In this document: piece by piece, positions 6,518 to 14,726 of the stretch
How positions within the stretch are numbered: position 1 is the stretch's first letter
How the letters are laid out: every line of letters starts with the position of its first letter
Origin: an uncultured Clostridia bacterium
GTDB lineage: Bacteria; Bacillota; Clostridia; Oscillospirales; Acutalibacteraceae
Reading direction: 5' to 3'
DNA length: 15,811 nucleotides
Assembly (NCBI GenBank): GCA_946405565.1
Contig: CAMJHU010000011.1
Location: 1 to 15,811 of the forward strand
Position numbers and translations under genes: made by a program
Notes under the pieces: model-generated
Database searches by the model: none
Told to the model about the DNA's origin: nothing
What the model saw: only the letters and a program-made list of their open reading frames with translations

Positions 6518-6697
6518 TCAGAAAAGCCACCACAGCCCCATGATCACCGCTCCTGCCAGACATCCCAGACCGCCCCATCGCGTGACTGCCCGCTCACGTT
6601 CATATTCTTCCGCGGGCAGATTGGCGCAAAGCCGCATCTGCGCCAGCCAGGAAAGCAGCAGCAGCGGCAGCAGCACGCCGGGAATCTCTCCGTTCAT
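6518..6697 (-). CDS. small two-transmembrane protein, probable D component of the germinant receptor operon
   Basis: A 59-residue protein. Residues 5-22 (IPGVLLPLLLLSWLAQMR) and 41-59 (WGGLGCLAGAVIMGLWWLF) are hydrophobic enough for two membrane helices. They are joined by a charged loop, NLPAEEYERERAVTR. The ATG at 6697 overlaps the TGA of the GerC-type gene as ATGA, so the two genes are translationally coupled. Some spore germinant receptor operons carry a fourth gene for a short two-helix D protein that modulates the receptor, and size, topology and position all fit. I cannot show sequence homology from memory. Alternatively it is an unrelated small membrane protein. No clear hairpin terminator follows; nine T appear about 14 bases after the stop. 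Confidence 0.6.
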   Translation of the reverse strand: MNGEIPGVLLPLLLLSWLAQMRLCANLPAEEYERERAVTRWGGLGCLAGAVIMGLWWLF

Positions 6698-7941
6698 CTG
6701 GTAATCCCCCCTCCGCAAAGCGTGCAATCCACACGGATTTCCACACGCGCCCGGGCATATAATGTTTCCCATTGCTTCTCATTGGCTTCGTACCAATCCG
6801 GCATTCTCTGCCGCGTCAAATCCTGCAATCCCAGCACGGAGGCGCCCAGTTCCCGCTGGCTTTTCCCGGTGAGGGCGGTAAATTGCGCCGTCAGCGTCTC
6901 TTCCAGCATTTGCTCCGTATCGGGGGCAGATGGATTTTCCGACGTACCGCTGCCGTAAAAAATATCACCGATGTCGGACGGCAGGCACCGTACCTGCCAA
7001 TGAAGCGTAAACCACGGTATTCCCTTTTCCACACCGCATTTCACCTCGCAGTCCGACTGCTGGATCTGATAAAACGCCGTCCTTCCGCTCTTGGGGTCGA
7101 CGGTTTTCATCATCCCGCCCATCTGTCGACCCACCGCCAGCCGGAGCCACTCGATTTCTTCCCCGTCCAGTTCACCGCGATACCCTCCCGACCGACCGTA
7201 AGCCGCCGCGCCCACAATGGCAAGCATACGCGGTTTCTCACCGTCATCGACAGCAAAGCCTGTGGAAACCGTATTTTCCATATCCTCGGGTGTGACTGCC
7301 GCCATCCGCAGCAGATAAAACTCGTCCCGATTGCTCAGCACCTTAAAGAGGGAATGCAGATTCATGGTCACACCGTCAGACCTTCCCTTCCCATCGTAGT
7401 TCTGAAGGGCAACCGAAGCGTCGGTGGCAATGGCATGGGTATCGGGACCGGCGGCAAAAAAATCCTTGGCGCTGCCCCTGCAGACCGCCACGCTGCTTTG
7501 CCTTCGCACAGAAGCCCGACGGAAAAACAATTCGGTTAGACCGATAAAGGATTGGTGGGACAGGTCCTCCCCGAACAGAATCAGATTGAGCTGCTCAAAA
7601 TTGACCTGCCGTCCCAGATTCCGTTCCAGCAGACGGATGGCGGCAGCGGGCGATCGCTCCGTAACCGTGCAGTTCATATATTCCATCGCGCCCGCCTCGT
7701 CGCTTTCCCCGCTGACAGGCACCGCCAGCTGAAACGTAAAATCATACCGGTCTTCCCCGTCGGATACGGGACTGTCAGCGGCATCGACGCCGAATCCCAA
7801 TACAAACGCCCGCCCGTTGATTTCGGCATTGTCCCAGCACCCGCAGAGGATTCCGACCCCGCACAGCAGCAGGCATCCCAGAACCACACGCAAGAGAATC
7901 CTAAATGAACCGCAGCGCCCAGACGGATTTGCTTTTTTCAA
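6694..7941 (-). CDS. spore germination lipoprotein, Ger(x)C family
   Basis: This 415-residue protein is the lipoprotein subunit of a GerA-type germinant receptor in the spore inner membrane. The N-terminus is basic (MKKANPSGRCGSFRILLR), then hydrophobic, ending in a lipobox LCGC with Cys35. The family signature CWDNAEING follows immediately (usual form CWD..EI). Downstream, residues 75-130 (GAMEYMNCTVTERSPAAAIRLLERNLGRQVNFEQLNLILFGEDLS) match the family's first domain. The start is TTG at 7941 with AGGAGG 8 bases upstream, overlapping the permease gene's TGA by 4 bases. The length is close to the usual 370-400 residues, with no sign of damage. Confidence 0.92.
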   Translation of the reverse strand: MKKANPSGRCGSFRILLRVVLGCLLLCGVGILCGCWDNAEINGRAFVLGFGVDAADSPVSDGEDRYDFTFQLAVPVSGESDEAGAMEYMNCTVTERSPAAAIRLLERNLGRQVNFEQLNLILFGEDLSHQSFIGLTELFFRRASVRRQSSVAVCRGSAKDFFAAGPDTHAIATDASVALQNYDGKGRSDGVTMNLHSLFKVLSNRDEFYLLRMAAVTPEDMENTVSTGFAVDDGEKPRMLAIVGAAAYGRSGGYRGELDGEEIEWLRLAVGRQMGGMMKTVDPKSGRTAFYQIQQSDCEVKCGVEKGIPWFTLHWQVRCLPSDIGDIFYGSGTSENPSAPDTEQMLEETLTAQFTALTGKSQRELGASVLGLQDLTRQRMPDWYEANEKQWETLYARARVEIRVDCTLCGGGITR

Positions 7942-9041
7942 ACCGACTTCCTCCTTCGTTGCTTATAAGCCGTGATAAGAAACAGCACCGGCACCAATCC
8001 CCCCAGAAAAAACAGCTTGCCCCATGCCGCCAATCCTTCCAGAAAGCGGCTGTCGGACAATCCGAGATACGACGCTGCAAACACGACCGGCAGCAGTAAA
8101 AAGACAAAACAACTGTGGCTCTTGACGCGAAACACCCCGCACAGGGAGATGCCGCAGCAATACAGCAGCACTCCGGCAGCCACCATCGACACCGCCGTGT
8201 AAATCATGATATACAAAATATCAAACCGATGGTTAAGCGAGACATTGCCCACGCTCACAATGCGGGAAAGCTCGGTCAGCGGGAAGGATAAATGCCGGGT
8301 TCCCTCGATGGAAAAAACGCCCACACAACACAGCAGAATCAGCACACAGCAAAGCGATAGCAGTGCCGTACCGCCCAGCAGTCCGCGCGCCAGCTTTTTC
8401 TTTTCATAATACCCCGCAAAATACCCTGCGGCCGAAATGCCGCATAAGGGCATCACCGCGTGACGCCACTCCGTCATGGACCATTTGCCGACGGAAACCG
8501 GCTGGAACAGCGGCATCAGTTCGCCGAAATTCATACGGGAAATGTGATACAGCGCCATCGCGATAATAAACCCCAGCGGCAGAAGAATGGCAAGGAACAG
8601 CAGTTCGGCAGTCCGGGCAATCTGCCGTATGCCGGAGGGAATCATGAAACACACCGTCACAAGCGTCACGGCAAGCACCACCTGCGGCGGCGTTTTTTCG
8701 AGCAGAAAGAGTCCCGTCATCTGCGTCTGTTTCACTGCCACACAGCAGGCTTCCGCACCGAAACACACCGCGCCGACTGCCAGAATCACCCGTGAAAGTC
8801 CCCCGCTCAGATGTTCCTCCAGCAGGTTGGGAAAGGATACGCTTCGGCTCCGTCGAAAGCAATACGCCAGCATCGCCATAGACGCCATCACCAGCCCAAC
8901 CGTCACCAGCAGCACGGCGGCGGAACGTCTGCTGACGGTTTCGGGATAAAAATACATCCCCCCCATCCCCGCCATCACCACCAGCACGGTGAGCTGCCAG
9001 GTGGAAAACGTCGAGGTACTGCCGTTCCCCTGTTGTTTCAA
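7938..9041 (-). CDS. spore germination permease, GerAB family (APC superfamily)
   Basis: This integral membrane protein of about 367 residues is the B subunit of the germinant receptor, thought to form the germinant-binding transporter-like core. About ten hydrophobic segments are visible, starting with STWQLTVLVVMAGMGGMYFYPETV and ending WGKLFFLGGLVPVLFLITAYK. The FxxP near the end of helix 1 (FYPETV) and the helix-2 to helix-5 spacing are as expected for the family. I prefer the TTG at 9041 because GAGGTG lies 6 bases upstream. A GTG at 9050 falls inside that Shine-Dalgarno. Ten bases separate it from the A-subunit stop, and its own stop overlaps the C-subunit start, so the operon is tightly coupled. 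Confidence 0.9.
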   Translation of the reverse strand: MKQQGNGSTSTFSTWQLTVLVVMAGMGGMYFYPETVSRRSAAVLLVTVGLVMASMAMLAYCFRRSRSVSFPNLLEEHLSGGLSRVILAVGAVCFGAEACCVAVKQTQMTGLFLLEKTPPQVVLAVTLVTVCFMIPSGIRQIARTAELLFLAILLPLGFIIAMALYHISRMNFGELMPLFQPVSVGKWSMTEWRHAVMPLCGISAAGYFAGYYEKKKLARGLLGGTALLSLCCVLILLCCVGVFSIEGTRHLSFPLTELSRIVSVGNVSLNHRFDILYIMIYTAVSMVAAGVLLYCCGISLCGVFRVKSHSCFVFLLLPVVFAASYLGLSDSRFLEGLAAWGKLFFLGGLVPVLFLITAYKQRRRKSV

Positions 9042-9051
9042 AGAAAACACC

Positions 9052-10683
9052 TCATTTCATCCGCACCAGATCGACCGGCTCATAATAGGCTGCCCGCGTA
9101 TTCCGACGGAAAATCGGCAGCTCCACCAAACTTTCCAGAAAGCCCTTCCTGTAGGTGGGCGAAAACGGCGCGGTAAACTCGGTGCCGTAACTGTACAGCG
9201 CGCAAAGCTGGGAAATAAACAGCACGATTCCCACCGTCAGACCAAAAATGCCGAACACTGCCGACAGCGCCAGCAGGAAATACTTTACCAATCGCAGCGA
9301 GGAGGAAAGCTCATAGGACGGAATCACAAACGTGGTCAACGAAGTCAGTCCCACGATAATGATCAGCAGCGGGCTGACCAGACCCGCCCGGATCGCGGCG
9401 TCCCCCACGATAATACCGCCGACGATGGACATCGCGGAGCTGATGCTCCCCGGCAGCCGGATACTCGCTTCCCGCAACAGCTCGATAAAGAATTCCATGA
9501 TAATCACCTCTGTCACCGCGCTGAACGGCACATGAATCCGATTCGCAGCCGACAGCAGCAGCAAATCCACCGGCAGCAGTCCGGGATTGTAGGCAATAAC
9601 CGCCACATACAGCGACGGAGCGCTGATGGATAAAAACACCGCCGCCCAGCGCAGCAGCTTCAGAAAAGAGGAGTAGGTCCAGCGCTGGTACCCATCCTCC
9701 GACACCTGTATCATGGAGGCAAAGGTGGCGGGCGCGAGCAGCACATACGGACTGCCGTTGACCATCAGTCCGATGCGTCCGCCGCAGATTTCGGCGGCGG
9801 CGGTGTCCGGCTTTTCGGTGCCGCCTAGTTGCGGAAACGGACTGAGCGGATACTGTTCGATGAGCTGTCCCAGTTCTCCCGCGTCGTTGAGAATGTCAAT
9901 GGTAATGCCCTCCATGGCGGTACGCACCTCATCCACCAGCTGCGGATTGACCACGCCGTCGATATAGCACATGGCGACGCTCGTATGGGAACGAAGTCCG
10001 ATTTCCGTCATCTCGATGGTGAAATTCGGGTCCGCGATACGGCGGCGCACCAGCGCGGTGTTGATCCGCAGATTTTCGGTAAATCCCTCGTGCGGTCCCA
10101 CCACCGAACCGGCGGTTTCACTGGGAGACACCGAACGCGACGCAATATGTCTTGCCCCGACCACAAACGCGGCAGACAATCCCTCGATGCACAGCAGCAC
10201 ATCCCCGGTAATGGCGGCGATATAGCCCTTTGCCAGACTGACCTGCTCGCTGACCTCGGCATTCAGAATGATCTGCTGAAGCTGCTCCAAAGGGGACAGT
10301 CCATCCGCCTGACCGCTGATACGCAGCTTCATAGCGGGCGCCATCAGATTCTGCTCCACGCTCATCTTGTCGCACATACCGTCCACCAGCACGACGAATC
10401 CCCGCCGTCCGTCCGCCAGCATAAATTCCCGTATCAGCACATCGGCATTTTTTCCCTTCCAGCCCCTGCACTGATCGAGGTTGAGCTGAAAATCGGTCGA
10501 TACCAACCACTCGTAATCCGGCGCGATATCAAACACCCCGCCGCTGCACAGTTCCGATGATTGTTTTTGTGTCTGCCCCTGCGAGGCATCCGATGCCTGC
10601 TCCTGTATGCCCAGCAGCTTTTTCCAGATCATTCCCGCCAAAACCGCTTCATCTCCTGTTTCTTCCCAGAATCTCATGATCAT
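9052..10683 (-). CDS. spore germination protein, GerA family (A subunit)
   Basis: This protein of about 543 residues is the largest subunit of a GerA-type receptor, which triggers ion and dipicolinic acid release. The soluble N-terminal half contains DYEWLVSTDFQLNLDQCRGWKG, LVDGMCDK and LLCIEGLSAAFVVGAR, then the conserved RTAMEGITIDILND region. The C-terminal half has several membrane helices and the hallmark EASIRLPGSISSAMSIVGGIIVGDAAIRAGLVSP. It is a little longer than the usual 480-500 residues, mainly through a Gln/Ser-rich N-terminal linker. The start is unclear: a TTG at 10692 and ATGs at 10683 and 10677 all lack a good Shine-Dalgarno, and a TTG at 10641 has AGGAG 11 bases upstream. 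It is the first gene of the four-gene operon. Confidence 0.92.
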   Translation of the reverse strand: MIMRFWEETGDEAVLAGMIWKKLLGIQEQASDASQGQTQKQSSELCSGGVFDIAPDYEWLVSTDFQLNLDQCRGWKGKNADVLIREFMLADGRRGFVVLVDGMCDKMSVEQNLMAPAMKLRISGQADGLSPLEQLQQIILNAEVSEQVSLAKGYIAAITGDVLLCIEGLSAAFVVGARHIASRSVSPSETAGSVVGPHEGFTENLRINTALVRRRIADPNFTIEMTEIGLRSHTSVAMCYIDGVVNPQLVDEVRTAMEGITIDILNDAGELGQLIEQYPLSPFPQLGGTEKPDTAAAEICGGRIGLMVNGSPYVLLAPATFASMIQVSEDGYQRWTYSSFLKLLRWAAVFLSISAPSLYVAVIAYNPGLLPVDLLLLSAANRIHVPFSAVTEVIIMEFFIELLREASIRLPGSISSAMSIVGGIIVGDAAIRAGLVSPLLIIIVGLTSLTTFVIPSYELSSSLRLVKYFLLALSAVFGIFGLTVGIVLFISQLCALYSYGTEFTAPFSPTYRKGFLESLVELPIFRRNTRAAYYEPVDLVRMK

Positions 10684-10719
10684 TTTTGCCAATATCGACC
10701 GGTAATATACCGCGCAGAC

Positions 10720-10754
10720 AAAAAAAACAGCACCCCGAACCTGTCGGAGTGCTG
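10720..10754 (-). terminator. intrinsic terminator ending the V/A-ATPase operon
   Basis: Arms 10744-10754 and 10728-10738 pair over 11 bases with one G-U and a 5-base loop. Eight T follow on the minus strand (10720-10727). It starts 8 bases past the subunit D stop and separates the ATPase genes from the germination operon. The remaining gap of about 35 bases to the GerA start must hold the germination promoter or part of it. A CGGTA-TAT-TACCG palindrome (10700-10712) is the only other structure there, and I could not identify a convincing sigma-G box. Confidence 0.92.
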
Positions 10755-10761
10755 CTATGCG

Positions 10762-11382
10762 TTATGATTGCTTTTTGCTTTTCTGCGCCTTGATGACTTT
10801 CAGGCGGCTAAATTCCTCTCTGTCCTTTTCGTCGAGCGCGTCAGTGATATATTTGACCGTGCTTTCAAACTTCGGAATCATAATGTTCCGGAGGGCATTG
10901 GCACGCTTCTGGGTTTTCTTGATCGCGTCGGCGAGGCGGTAGACGCAGTTTTCAACTTCCGCCAGTACCGCCGTCAGCCGCTTGACCTCCTGAAATTTCA
11001 GATACGCCTGATCGACCATCGAATTCGAGGTATACATACCGAACGGAATGGTCAGCGGCTTTTCTTCCAGCTTCACGGTGGGGATTTCCACGCCCATGAC
11101 GGAGCGGTAGTCAATGGTCAGTCCGTCGTCCACCGGCACGGCTTCCGCGAGCGGTTCGCACAGACCGAAGGTAATATTGGCGCGCTGCAAGGCGATGTAC
11201 GCCTCGGAATAATTGCTGTCGATCTCGCTTTGAATGGTAGCCGCCTTGTCCATGAGCGTCATCATTTCGCGGACAAGGATATTCCGCTTCCGGTCGAGAA
11301 GGTCATAGCCGACCCTCGCCAGCTCCAGCGATTTTTTGGTTGCAATCAGATTGCCCTTGGTAGGCACGGTATTGACTGCCAA
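10762..11382 (-). CDS. ntpD: V/A-type ATP synthase subunit D (central rotor stalk)
   Basis: A 206-residue, almost entirely helical protein, the rotor shaft inside the A3B3 head. The N-terminal helix PTKGNLIATKKSLELARVGYDLLDRKRNILV and the C-terminal helix RLADAIKKTQKRANALRNIMIPKFESTVKYI are the two arms of the antiparallel coiled coil. Both match the family signatures (the 'P....L......L..A..G..LL..KR..L' and 'R.NALE.' regions). The TTG start at 11382 is chosen because AGGAGG lies 8 bases upstream; an out-of-frame ATG falls inside this gap. A 103-base gap separates it from subunit B, and it is the last gene before the operon terminator. Length is normal for the family. Confidence 0.95.
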   Translation of the reverse strand: MAVNTVPTKGNLIATKKSLELARVGYDLLDRKRNILVREMMTLMDKAATIQSEIDSNYSEAYIALQRANITFGLCEPLAEAVPVDDGLTIDYRSVMGVEIPTVKLEEKPLTIPFGMYTSNSMVDQAYLKFQEVKRLTAVLAEVENCVYRLADAIKKTQKRANALRNIMIPKFESTVKYITDALDEKDREEFSRLKVIKAQKSKKQS

Positions 11383-11432
11383 ACGGCATTCCTCCTTTCA
11401 ACCTTTGTTCTGTATTTGCCCGACCTCATCTG

Positions 11433-11460
11433 GGAGTCAAACGCGATTGGCTCGCGCTCC
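11433..11460 (-). other. structured 103-base gap between subunits B and D
   Basis: The gap 11383-11485 has no plausible gene. Within it, CGCGA/TCGCG (11442-11446 with 11452-11456) makes a 5-bp GC-rich hairpin with a 5-base loop. An outer GGAG/CTCC pair (11433-11436 with 11457-11460) could extend it past a bulge. No T-run follows, so it is not a terminator; it may tune the B-to-D message ratio. Confidence 0.35.
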
Positions 11461-11485
11461 GCATTCGTTCCGCCTGGGGGAAAGA

Positions 11486-12871
11486 TTACGCCTGCTTGGG
11501 CGGCTTGTAATATTTCTCCAGCGTTTCGTTGTCCACGCGGTCGAGTTCCTCTTTGGGCAGCTCGGAAAGAAGCTCCCAGCCCAGATTCAGGCTCTGCTCC
11601 ATCGAACGCGCTTCGTTCTCACTCTGCTTGATGAATTTGTTTTCAAACTTCTTGCCGAACGCCAGCAGCTTCTTGTCGTTCTCGGAAAGCTCTTCCTCAC
11701 CGATGACCGACGCCAGCGAACGGGCGTCCTGCACCTTGGCATAGGAGGCAAACAACTGATTGGACAGCGCCGCGTGGTCGGCTCTTGTGAAGCCTTCGCC
11801 GATACCGTCCTTCATCAGACGGGAGAGCGACGGCAGAATGGACACCGGCGGATAGACGCCCGAACCGTCCAGGGCGCGATCCAGCACGATCTGACCCTCG
11901 GTAATATATCCCGTCAAATCCGGCACCGGGTGGGTAATATCGTCGTTGGGCATGGTCAGAATGGGAATCTGCGTGACCGAACCCTTGTGATCTTTGATCA
12001 TACCCGCGCGTTCATAGAGCGACGCGAGGTCGGAATAGAGATAGCCGGGATAACCCTTGCGCCCGGGAATTTCGCCTTTGGAGGACGAAAACTCGCGGCA
12101 GGCTTCGGCATAGGAGGTCATATCGGTCATGATAACCAGCACGTGCATATCGTGTTCAAACGCCAGATACTCCGCGGCGGTCAACGCGCAGCGCGGGGTG
12201 AGAATACGCTCGATAATGGGGTCGTTGGCGAGATTGAGGAACATGGTCACGCGCCCCAGCACGCCGGATTCCTCAAAGGAACGGCGGAAATAATCCGCCA
12301 CGTCATTCTTGACGCCCATCGCGGCAAAGACGATACAGAACTTCGCGTCCTCATCGTTGGCAATCTTCGCCTGCCGCACGATCTGAGCGGCAAGCTCGTT
12401 GTGCTTCATGCCGGAACCGCTGAAAATCGGCAGCTTCTGACCGCGAATCAGCGTGATCAGCGTGTCGATGGAGGAAATGCCGGTGCAGATATAGTTCTGG
12501 GGATACAGCCGGGAGACGGGATTGATAGGCGTGCCGTTGACGTTGAGACGCTTTTCGGGATAAATCTTGCCCAGACCGTCAATCGGCGTCCCCACGCCGT
12601 TGAAGATACGCCCCTGAATTTCGGGCGACAGCGCCAGTTCCATCGGACGTCCCTTGAGGCGGGTGCGGTTGTTGTCGAGCGCAATGCCTCTGGTTCCCTC
12701 AAACACCTGAATCACGGCGCGGGAACCCTCAATCGCCACGATACGCCCGTGACGGACGTCGCCGCCGTCAAGATGAATCTCCACGATTTCCTCGAAGGAA
12801 GGGCAGTCCACTCCGTCCAGCACAATCAGGGAGCCGTTGATTTCCCTGACGCCAATATATTCATAAATCAT
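11486..12871 (-). CDS. ntpB: V/A-type ATP synthase subunit B
   Basis: The 461-residue non-catalytic, nucleotide-fold subunit that alternates with A in the hexameric head. The N-terminus is the beta-barrel (MIYEYIGVREINGSLIVLDGV). Instead of a P-loop it has the B-type sequence GQKLPIFSGSGMKHNELAAQIVRQA near residues 150-174. Typical B signatures follow: VVFAAMGV-type (FCIVFAAMGVKND), MTDMTSYAEACREFSSSKGEIPGRKGYPGYLYSDLASLYERAG and the arginine-finger region PSLSRLMKDGIGEG. The ATG at 12871 has only a weak purine-rich Shine-Dalgarno (AAGAAGG and GAAGAAG runs). It begins 33 bases after the subunit A stop, so both should be made from one transcript. Length and motifs are intact. Confidence 0.97.
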   Translation of the reverse strand: MIYEYIGVREINGSLIVLDGVDCPSFEEIVEIHLDGGDVRHGRIVAIEGSRAVIQVFEGTRGIALDNNRTRLKGRPMELALSPEIQGRIFNGVGTPIDGLGKIYPEKRLNVNGTPINPVSRLYPQNYICTGISSIDTLITLIRGQKLPIFSGSGMKHNELAAQIVRQAKIANDEDAKFCIVFAAMGVKNDVADYFRRSFEESGVLGRVTMFLNLANDPIIERILTPRCALTAAEYLAFEHDMHVLVIMTDMTSYAEACREFSSSKGEIPGRKGYPGYLYSDLASLYERAGMIKDHKGSVTQIPILTMPNDDITHPVPDLTGYITEGQIVLDRALDGSGVYPPVSILPSLSRLMKDGIGEGFTRADHAALSNQLFASYAKVQDARSLASVIGEEELSENDKKLLAFGKKFENKFIKQSENEARSMEQSLNLGWELLSELPKEELDRVDNETLEKYYKPPKQA

Positions 12872-12904
12872 AACTTCTTCTTACCTTCTTCCCAAAGCGA
12901 ACGG

Positions 12905-14665
12905 TTACACCGTAAAGGAATTCATCACATCGTCAATCTCGCGGAGATAGCCGTCGAGAAGCTCCTCTCTGTCGTTCGGCACATCGTACTTGATACGCAC
13001 AATCTTGTCAAACAGTCCGCTGTCGGTAATTTTGGAGAGCGGCACGCCCTGCGCAATCGCGTAGGCGGCGCGGTCATAGAGATGCAGGGTGGCGCGCATC
13101 ATCCGGAGCTGCTTGGTCAGCGGCACGTAGGTATCGTCCTTGTGAAAGGCATTCTGCTGGAGGAATCCCACGCGGATAGCCTTGGTAATTTCAATAATGA
13201 GCTTCTGGTCATCAGGCAGCACGTCGGAGCCGATCAGCTTGACGATTTCCATCAGACTTGCCTCTTCCTGCAGCAGCGCGGAAAAGCGTTCGCGGCAGCG
13301 CATGAAATCCTCGCCCACGTTGTCGCAGTACCACTTCTCGAGGTCGCCGGCATATTCGCTGTAACTGTTGAGCCAGTTGATGGCGGGATAGTGCCGCGCA
13401 TAGGCGAGCGATTTATCCAGCGCCCAGAAGCAGCGGGTAAAGCGCTTGGTATTCTGCGTCACCGGCTCGGAGAAATCGGAGCCCTGCGGCGACACGGCGC
13501 CGATAATGGTGACAGAACCCTGCTGTCCGCAGAGCGATTCCACCAGTCCGGCACGCTCGTAGAATTCGGACAAACGGGAAGGCAGATAGGCGGGGAAGCC
13601 CTCTTCGGCGGGCATTTCCTCGAGACGGCCGCTGATTTCGCGCAGTGCCTCCGCCCAGCGGGAAGTGGAATCCGCCATGATCGCGACATGATAGCCCATA
13701 TCGCGGTAATACTCCGCCAGTGTGATGCCGGTGTAAATCGACGCTTCACGGGCAGCCACCGGCATATTGGAGGTATTGGCAATCAGACAGGTTCTGTCGG
13801 TCATGGGACGGTTGGACTTGGGGTCGATCAGCGACGAGAATTCTTCCAGCACCTGACTCATCTCGTTGCCGCGTTCCCCGCAGCCCACATAGACAATGAT
13901 ATCCGCGTCGCACCATTTGGCGAGCTGGTGCTGGGTCATGGTCTTGCCGGTGCCGAACCCGCCCGGAATCGCGGCGGTACCGCCTTTGGCAATCGGGAAC
14001 AGCGCGTCGATGACGCGCTGACCGGTAATCAGCGGGATATTGGCATACAGCCGGTCTTTGATAGGACGGGGACGGCGGATCGGCCATTTCTGGCAGAGCG
14101 AAAGTTCATGCCGTTTCCCCTCGTCGTCCTTGAAGGTCACAACCGTATCGTTGACCTTGTATTTGCCGTCCGGCGCGACAGTCTCCACCACACCCGAAAG
14201 ATCGGGACGCACCAGACAGCGATGCTCGATGATAGAGGTTTCGGGGCAGGTCGCATAAATCATGCCGCCTTCGAGCCGGTCGCCGGGTTTGACCTTGACG
14301 GTGACGTCCCATTCGCGTTCGGTATCCAGCGAAGACACACTCGCGCCGCGGCTGATAAACGCGCTGCCGGTCTGCGCCTCGATGTCCTTGAGCGGACGCT
14401 CGATGCCGTCGAAGATATTGTCGAGGATACCGGGTCCCAGCGTGGCCGACAGCAGTCCGCCGGTGGCATAGACCGACGCGCCGGGGGTCAGACCGGTGGT
14501 TTCCTCATATACCTGAATGGTCGTATATTCACTGGTCATGCCGATGACTTCGCCTGCCAGACGCTGCTCACCGACATACACCATTTCCATCATAGACAAA
14601 CTCGTCTTTCCCTGTATCGTGACCACAGGACCGTTAATGCCATAGATCTGATAGGACTTTTCCAT
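12905..14665 (-). CDS. ntpA: V/A-type ATP synthase subunit A (catalytic)
   Basis: The catalytic ATPase subunit, 586 residues and full length. The barrel domain starts MEKSYQIYGINGPVVTIQG. The family-specific bulge region follows (GDRLEGGMIYATCPETSIIEHRC, about 128-150). The P-loop is GGFGTGKT (235-242) and the catalytic Glu lies in GCGERGNEM (about 261-269). Then come ADSTSRWAEALREISGRLEEMPAEEGFPAYL and the SPQGSDFSEPVTQNTKRF segment. The ATG at 14665 gives the canonical N-terminus with GGAGGAGAGG just upstream. An upstream in-frame ATG at 14710 would read through the 32-bp repeat and is rejected. Whether the enzyme makes ATP or pumps Na+/H+ cannot be told without the K subunit. Confidence 0.97.
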   Translation of the reverse strand: MEKSYQIYGINGPVVTIQGKTSLSMMEMVYVGEQRLAGEVIGMTSEYTTIQVYEETTGLTPGASVYATGGLLSATLGPGILDNIFDGIERPLKDIEAQTGSAFISRGASVSSLDTEREWDVTVKVKPGDRLEGGMIYATCPETSIIEHRCLVRPDLSGVVETVAPDGKYKVNDTVVTFKDDEGKRHELSLCQKWPIRRPRPIKDRLYANIPLITGQRVIDALFPIAKGGTAAIPGGFGTGKTMTQHQLAKWCDADIIVYVGCGERGNEMSQVLEEFSSLIDPKSNRPMTDRTCLIANTSNMPVAAREASIYTGITLAEYYRDMGYHVAIMADSTSRWAEALREISGRLEEMPAEEGFPAYLPSRLSEFYERAGLVESLCGQQGSVTIIGAVSPQGSDFSEPVTQNTKRFTRCFWALDKSLAYARHYPAINWLNSYSEYAGDLEKWYCDNVGEDFMRCRERFSALLQEEASLMEIVKLIGSDVLPDDQKLIIEITKAIRVGFLQQNAFHKDDTYVPLTKQLRMMRATLHLYDRAAYAIAQGVPLSKITDSGLFDKIVRIKYDVPNDREELLDGYLREIDDVMNSFTV

Positions 14666-14694
14666 GAAAGACCTCTCCTCCAACCACATATCAA

Positions 14695-14726
14695 ATTCCG
14701 CATTACGCATTCCGAATTCCGCATTA
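14695..14726 (-). repeat. 32-bp intergenic repeat, copy 2 (subunit E/subunit A junction)
   Basis: Identical over 32 bases to 3919-3950. As in copy 1, its first three bases on the minus strand are the TAA stop of the upstream gene, here subunit E (14724-14726). It is followed by the ribosome-binding region of subunit A. Flanking sequence outside the 32 bases does not match. Confidence 0.9.

Noticed and set aside
10700..10712. A CGGTA-TAT-TACCG palindrome as a sporulation promoter or operator of the germination operon
   Set aside because: It is short, and neither sigma-G nor sigma-F boxes could be matched around it, so I did not call a promoter.
14666..14710. N-terminal extension of subunit A by 15 codons
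   Set aside because: It would translate part of the 32-bp repeat. The canonical N-terminus and a strong Shine-Dalgarno support ATG 14665.
3919..14726. The 32-bp repeats as a CRISPR array or phage att sites
   Set aside because: There are only two copies, more than 10 kb apart, with no spacers or cas genes. They are not at the visible phage boundary near 5.87 kb, so att sites are not supported.
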